8,616 nt of DNA from positions 1 to 8,616 of the forward strand of contig CAZGKY010000094.1 in NCBI GenBank assembly GCA_964525625.1, given 5' to 3'. This DNA comes from Stramentimicrobium sp964525625 (GTDB taxonomy: Bacteria; Atribacterota; Phoenicimicrobiia; Phoenicimicrobiales; Stramentimicrobiaceae). Of this stretch, positions 5,326 through 8,616 are shown piece by piece. The notes below the pieces were generated by a model. That model did not search any database. It saw only the letters and a list, made by a program, of their open reading frames with translations, and was not told where the DNA came from. Position numbers and translations under genes: made by a program. Each line of letters starts with the position of its first letter. Position 1 is the first letter of the stretch.

Positions 5326-7134
5326 TTAATCAATTTTTAAAATACTCATAAAGGCTTCCTGGGGAATCTCTACCTTACCTATTCTTTTCATTCTTCGCTT
5401 GCCAGCTTTTTGTTTTTCTAATAATTTCCTTTTTCTGGTAATATCCCCTCCATAGCATTTAGCTAGAACATTCTTTTTCAATGCCTTTACGGTGGAACGG
5501 GCAATTATTTTATTATTTATTCGGGCTTGAATAGGTACCTCAAATAATTGATGGGGAATGACCGTTTTCAGGTTATCTACCAGTTTTCGAGCTCGTTCAT
5601 AAGCCTTATCCTTATGACAAATAAAGGAAAGATTATCTACAACTTCCTGATTGACTAATATATCAACCTTCATCAACATGGATCTCTGATAACCTATTAT
5701 CTGATAGTCTATACTGGCATACCCTTTGCTAAGAGACTTGATTCGGTCATAAAAATCAAGCATAATTTCATTTAAAGGCATCTGGTATACCAATCGAGCT
5801 CTATCTTTATCTAAATACTCCAAATTTTGAAATACCCCTCTTCTATCTTGTAACAACTCCATTATTCCCCCCAAAAATTGCCCGGGAGAGATCAGGGTCA
5901 AGACAATAAAGGGTTCTTCAATAAAATCGATTACATTAATCTCTGGTAACAAGGAAGGATTATTAATTTCCATTATTTGCTTGTTCTTTAGATGAACACG
6001 ATACAAAACACTAGGGGTAGTGGCAATTAATTGAATTTTATACTCCCTTTCCAATCTTTCCTGAATAATCTCCATATGAAGTAAACCCAGAAAACCACAT
6101 CGAAAACCAAACCCTAAAGCGGGAGAATTTTCCGGAATATAACTAATGGCCGAATCATTCAAACTTAACTTTTCTAAGGCATATTTAAGATTCTGATAAT
6201 CCTCGTTTTCTACTGGATAGAAACTGCAAAATACCATTGGAGTAACCTTTTTGTATCCTGGTAATTGCTGCTCTGCTGAATAGTCAGCATTGGTAATGGT
6301 ATCCCCAACTTTGGTTAAATTTATATCTTTAAACCCTGCAGTGAGATATCCTACTTCTCCCACAGCAAGCTGTTCTACTCTTTTCCTTTTGGGAGTGAAA
6401 ACACCTACTTCGCTTACTTCATAGCTCTTTTGATTAGACATAGTCAATATTTTCATACCTGGTTTAACTAAACCATTTACAATTCTGACATAAACAATAG
6501 ATCCTTGATAGGAATTATAAACTGAATCAAAAATAAGTGCTTGTAATGGTTTGGATAAACTGCCTCGGGGATAAGGAATATATTGAATAATGGCTTCTAA
6601 TATCTCTCTAATTCCGGTCCCTTCTTTAGCACTGGCCAGAAAGATGGGACTATCTTCCAGTCCCTTAATATTTTTAATCTCTTTACTAACTTTCTCCGGA
6701 TCAGCAGTAGGTAAATCAATCTTATTGATAACAGTAATAATGGATAGATTATTTTCCAAAGCCATCTGCACATTGGCAATTGTTTGTGCTTGAACACCCT
6801 GAGCCGCATCTACTACCAGTAAAGCACCTTCGCAAGCGGCCAGGCTGCGGGAAACTTCGTAGGAAAAATCAACATGCCCAGGAGTATCAATTAAATTAAA
6901 GATATAATGCTGACCATGTAAAGATTTATATAATAAACGAACTGCCTTTGATTTTATGGTAATACCCTTTTCTCTTTCTAAATCCATATTATCAAGAATC
7001 TGTTCTCTCCTCTCTCTGGGACTAATAGCCTCAGTAAGTTCTAAGATACGATCGGCAATGGTTGATTTCCCATGATCAATATGAGCTATAATTGAAAAAT
7101 TGCGAATGTTTTCCACTTTAGTTATTATATTCAT
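5326..7134 (-). CDS. lepA: LepA (EF4), ribosome-associated translational GTPase
   Basis: LepA binds ribosomes and acts as a GTPase with reported roles in back-translocation and initiation or ribosome maturation; it is conserved but usually dispensable. The 602-residue length is typical. The G domain has G1 AHIDHGKST (17-25), G2 region GITIKS (57-62), G3 DTPGH (83-87), G4 NKID (137-140) and G5 SAKEG (168-172). EF-G-like domains II, III and V follow, then the LepA-specific C-terminal domain with CYGGDITRKRKLLEKQK (560-576) and the basic stretch GKRRMKRIGK. The ATG at 7132-7134 lies inside the end of murJ (17-base overlap), with a modest GGAAG just upstream. GTG at codon 7 is a possible alternative that gives the common MENIRNFSIIAHIDHG-type N-terminus, but it has no visible SD. 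hemW follows after 14 bases. Confidence 0.98.
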   Translation of the reverse strand: MNIITKVENIRNFSIIAHIDHGKSTIADRILELTEAISPRERREQILDNMDLEREKGITIKSKAVRLLYKSLHGQHYIFNLIDTPGHVDFSYEVSRSLAACEGALLVVDAAQGVQAQTIANVQMALENNLSIITVINKIDLPTADPEKVSKEIKNIKGLEDSPIFLASAKEGTGIREILEAIIQYIPYPRGSLSKPLQALIFDSVYNSYQGSIVYVRIVNGLVKPGMKILTMSNQKSYEVSEVGVFTPKRKRVEQLAVGEVGYLTAGFKDINLTKVGDTITNADYSAEQQLPGYKKVTPMVFCSFYPVENEDYQNLKYALEKLSLNDSAISYIPENSPALGFGFRCGFLGLLHMEIIQERLEREYKIQLIATTPSVLYRVHLKNKQIMEINNPSLLPEINVIDFIEEPFIVLTLISPGQFLGGIMELLQDRRGVFQNLEYLDKDRARLVYQMPLNEIMLDFYDRIKSLSKGYASIDYQIIGYQRSMLMKVDILVNQEVVDNLSFICHKDKAYERARKLVDNLKTVIPHQLFEVPIQARINNKIIARSTVKALKKNVLAKCYGGDITRKRKLLEKQKAGKRRMKRIGKVEIPQEAFMSILKID

Positions 7135-8616
7135 TTTCTTCCATTCCCTTCATCTTTCTACTGGTAATTATTTTTATAATCTGTCTGGCATTTCTAAATT
7201 CTGGAATACCAATTATTATACCACTAAAATAATATACTATTAAACCTGAGGCACCAGAAATCAATACCTGTGCTAACTGGAGGAGCTTAAGATTCATATC
7301 AAATCGTAAATCAAAATAACGAGAAAATAACCAGCAGGTTATTGCCATAAACAAGCAAGCCAACACTGATTGGAAAGAAAATTTTATTAATTCCTTGTTG
7401 TATAAACCATAAACCTTTTTTTCCAAAGCGATACTAAGAATAACAAGATGTAAAATGGCAGAAATTGAGGTAGCTAATGCTATACCAGCATGAGCTAAAA
7501 AACGCACCAAAATCAAATCTAATATAATATTAAAGACTACTATAAAGATACCTATTCTCAGCGGCGTTCTAGTATCTTTTAAAGCATAGAAGGAGCTTAT
7601 TACCAACCTCAAAATTGCAGTAGCAAAAAGACCAATAGTATAACAAACCAGCGCTATTTCAGTAAGAGAGGTATCCTGTGAACTAAATAGACCGTGTTGA
7701 TAAAATAGTCGAACTACAGGGTGACTGAGCACCATCAACCCAACCATAGAAGGAAGAGTAAAAAAAGAAAGCACCTTATATCCAAAGGAAAAGCTGCCTT
7801 TCATTTCCTCTATCTGTCCTTTGGTCACATATCGGGAGAGAGTGGGCAGAATGGCAATAGAAAGAGCTATCCCAAAAACTCCCAGAGGGAACTGCATCAG
7901 CCGATTAGCATAGTATAAAGCTGATATACTACCATGTGCCAGATAGGAGGCGATGATCCGGTCAACAACAAAATTAATTTTATCAATAGCCAGACCAATA
8001 ATGGCGGGCAATAATATTTTAAAAAGGGATTGCACCTCTTGGTCATAAACATTTAGTACTATCTGGTAGTGAAACCGTTTTTTTAATAAAGAAGGGATAT
8101 GTATTAGTACTTGAACTAATCCGCCGATTATTACTCCTAAAGATAGACTATAAATACCTACTCGACCGGTATAATATATAGCAAAGAAGATAATTCCCAG
8201 ATTAAGCATGGCTGGAGCCAAAGCCGGTATAAAAAATTCTCGGTAAGAATTTAAAATTCCCATAAATAAAGCAGCCAGGGCAGCACAAGCAATGTAGGGA
8301 AAGACAATTCTGGTTAAATGAATGGTTAAAAAGTATTTTTCCGGAAACTGCCTAAAACCACTGGCCATTATATTTACCAGAAAAGGTGCTCCCCATATAC
8401 CCAAAAAGATAATAATTACTAGAATTATAATGAGCAGATTTATTACATTACTGGCAAAGGCATCTGCTTTCTGTCGATCTTGTTTGGTAAGACACTCAGA
8501 AAAAATGGGTATAAAAGCTGTATTTAAGGCTCCCTCGCCAATAACACTTCTTAATAGATTAGGAATCATAAAAGCTATAAAAAAGGCATCTGTTTCAAAA
8601 CCAGCTCCAAATTGAT
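7118..8616 (-). CDS. murJ: MurJ (MviN), lipid II flippase, 5' end beyond the window
   Basis: MurJ is the MOP-superfamily inner-membrane flippase that moves lipid II to the outer face for peptidoglycan synthesis. The reading frame stays open to the right edge. Upstream of the first in-window Met it encodes QFGAGFETDAFFIAF, which matches the family N-terminus, so that Met (8567-8569) is internal. 498 codons are present and, by comparison with E. coli MurJ recalled from memory, about 30 are missing. Residues aligning with E. coli Asp39, Arg52 and Arg270 are kept (fragment Asp9, Arg22 in IPNLLR, Arg238 in YYANRLMQFPLG), as is FYALKDTRTP (342-351). Many hydrophobic segments fit a 14-helix protein, for example 56-80, 100-121, 131-150, 240-258, 280-300, 353-372, 375-396 and 443-470. 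The gene overlaps lepA by 17 bases. A distant MOP exporter is the alternative, but these motifs favour MurJ. Confidence 0.94.
   Translation of the reverse strand, partial: QFGAGFETDAFFIAFMIPNLLRSVIGEGALNTAFIPIFSECLTKQDRQKADAFASNVINLLIIILVIIIFLGIWGAPFLVNIMASGFRQFPEKYFLTIHLTRIVFPYIACAALAALFMGILNSYREFFIPALAPAMLNLGIIFFAIYYTGRVGIYSLSLGVIIGGLVQVLIHIPSLLKKRFHYQIVLNVYDQEVQSLFKILLPAIIGLAIDKINFVVDRIIASYLAHGSISALYYANRLMQFPLGVFGIALSIAILPTLSRYVTKGQIEEMKGSFSFGYKVLSFFTLPSMVGLMVLSHPVVRLFYQHGLFSSQDTSLTEIALVCYTIGLFATAILRLVISSFYALKDTRTPLRIGIFIVVFNIILDLILVRFLAHAGIALATSISAILHLVILSIALEKKVYGLYNKELIKFSFQSVLACLFMAITCWLFSRYFDLRFDMNLKLLQLAQVLISGASGLIVYYFSGIIIGIPEFRNARQIIKIITSRKMKGMEENEYNN

Noticed and set aside
6590..6809. 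Open frames of 67 codons on plus and 70 codons on minus inside lepA
   Set aside because: Both are out-of-frame shadows of the lepA G domain, and neither has recognisable protein features.
7721..7918. Plus-strand open frame of 65 codons
   Set aside because: It is antisense to murJ and has no motif or ribosome binding support.
8567..8569. ATG as the true start of murJ
   Set aside because: The upstream in-frame codons encode the conserved FGAG..TDAFF segment, so the gene starts outside the window.
8322..8615. Plus-strand open frame of 97 codons at the right edge
   Set aside because: It is antisense to murJ, which continues in frame to the edge with conserved residues.

Overview
All seven genes in this window lie on the minus strand, so transcription runs from the right edge to the left. 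In that order they are murJ (5' end off the right edge), lepA, hemW, hrcA, grpE, dnaK and the first 46 codons of dnaJ (rest off the left edge). The DNA is AT-rich. There are no RNA genes, mobile elements, CRISPR arrays or phage genes that I can see, and no stretch over 300 bases without a gene. The longest gap is the 130 bases between dnaK and dnaJ.

The right half (about 4160-8616) is a tightly packed set of constitutive housekeeping genes. MurJ is the lipid II flippase of the peptidoglycan pathway. LepA (EF4) is a translational GTPase whose start overlaps the end of murJ by 17 bases. HemW is a radical-SAM heme chaperone that starts 14 bases after lepA and has no visible Shine-Dalgarno (SD) sequence. 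No clear terminator follows hemW, so readthrough into the next operon is possible.

The left half (1-4140) is a class I heat-shock operon: promoter, CIRCE operator, hrcA, grpE, dnaK, dnaJ. HrcA is the repressor that binds CIRCE. DnaK, GrpE and DnaJ form the Hsp70 chaperone machine, and HrcA thus controls its own operon. The promoter (TTGACA, 17-base spacer, TATTTT) is followed by a perfect CIRCE, TTAGCACTC-N9-GAGTGCTAA. A third CIRCE half-site lies inside the promoter. A 16-bp perfect inverted repeat separates dnaK from dnaJ, and dnaJ begins with TTG. Both features fit lower DnaJ than DnaK output.

Organism: the lepA-hemW-hrcA-grpE-dnaK-dnaJ order and CIRCE control resemble Firmicutes, but DnaK carries the roughly 24-residue nucleotide-binding-domain insert typical of diderm bacteria and absent from Bacillus DnaK as I remember it. 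This suggests an AT-rich diderm lineage with a Firmicutes-like locus, for example Atribacterota or a diderm Firmicute. That placement is a low-confidence inference. I see no undescribed multi-gene system here; the items worth a second look are regulatory and evolutionary details of a conserved locus.
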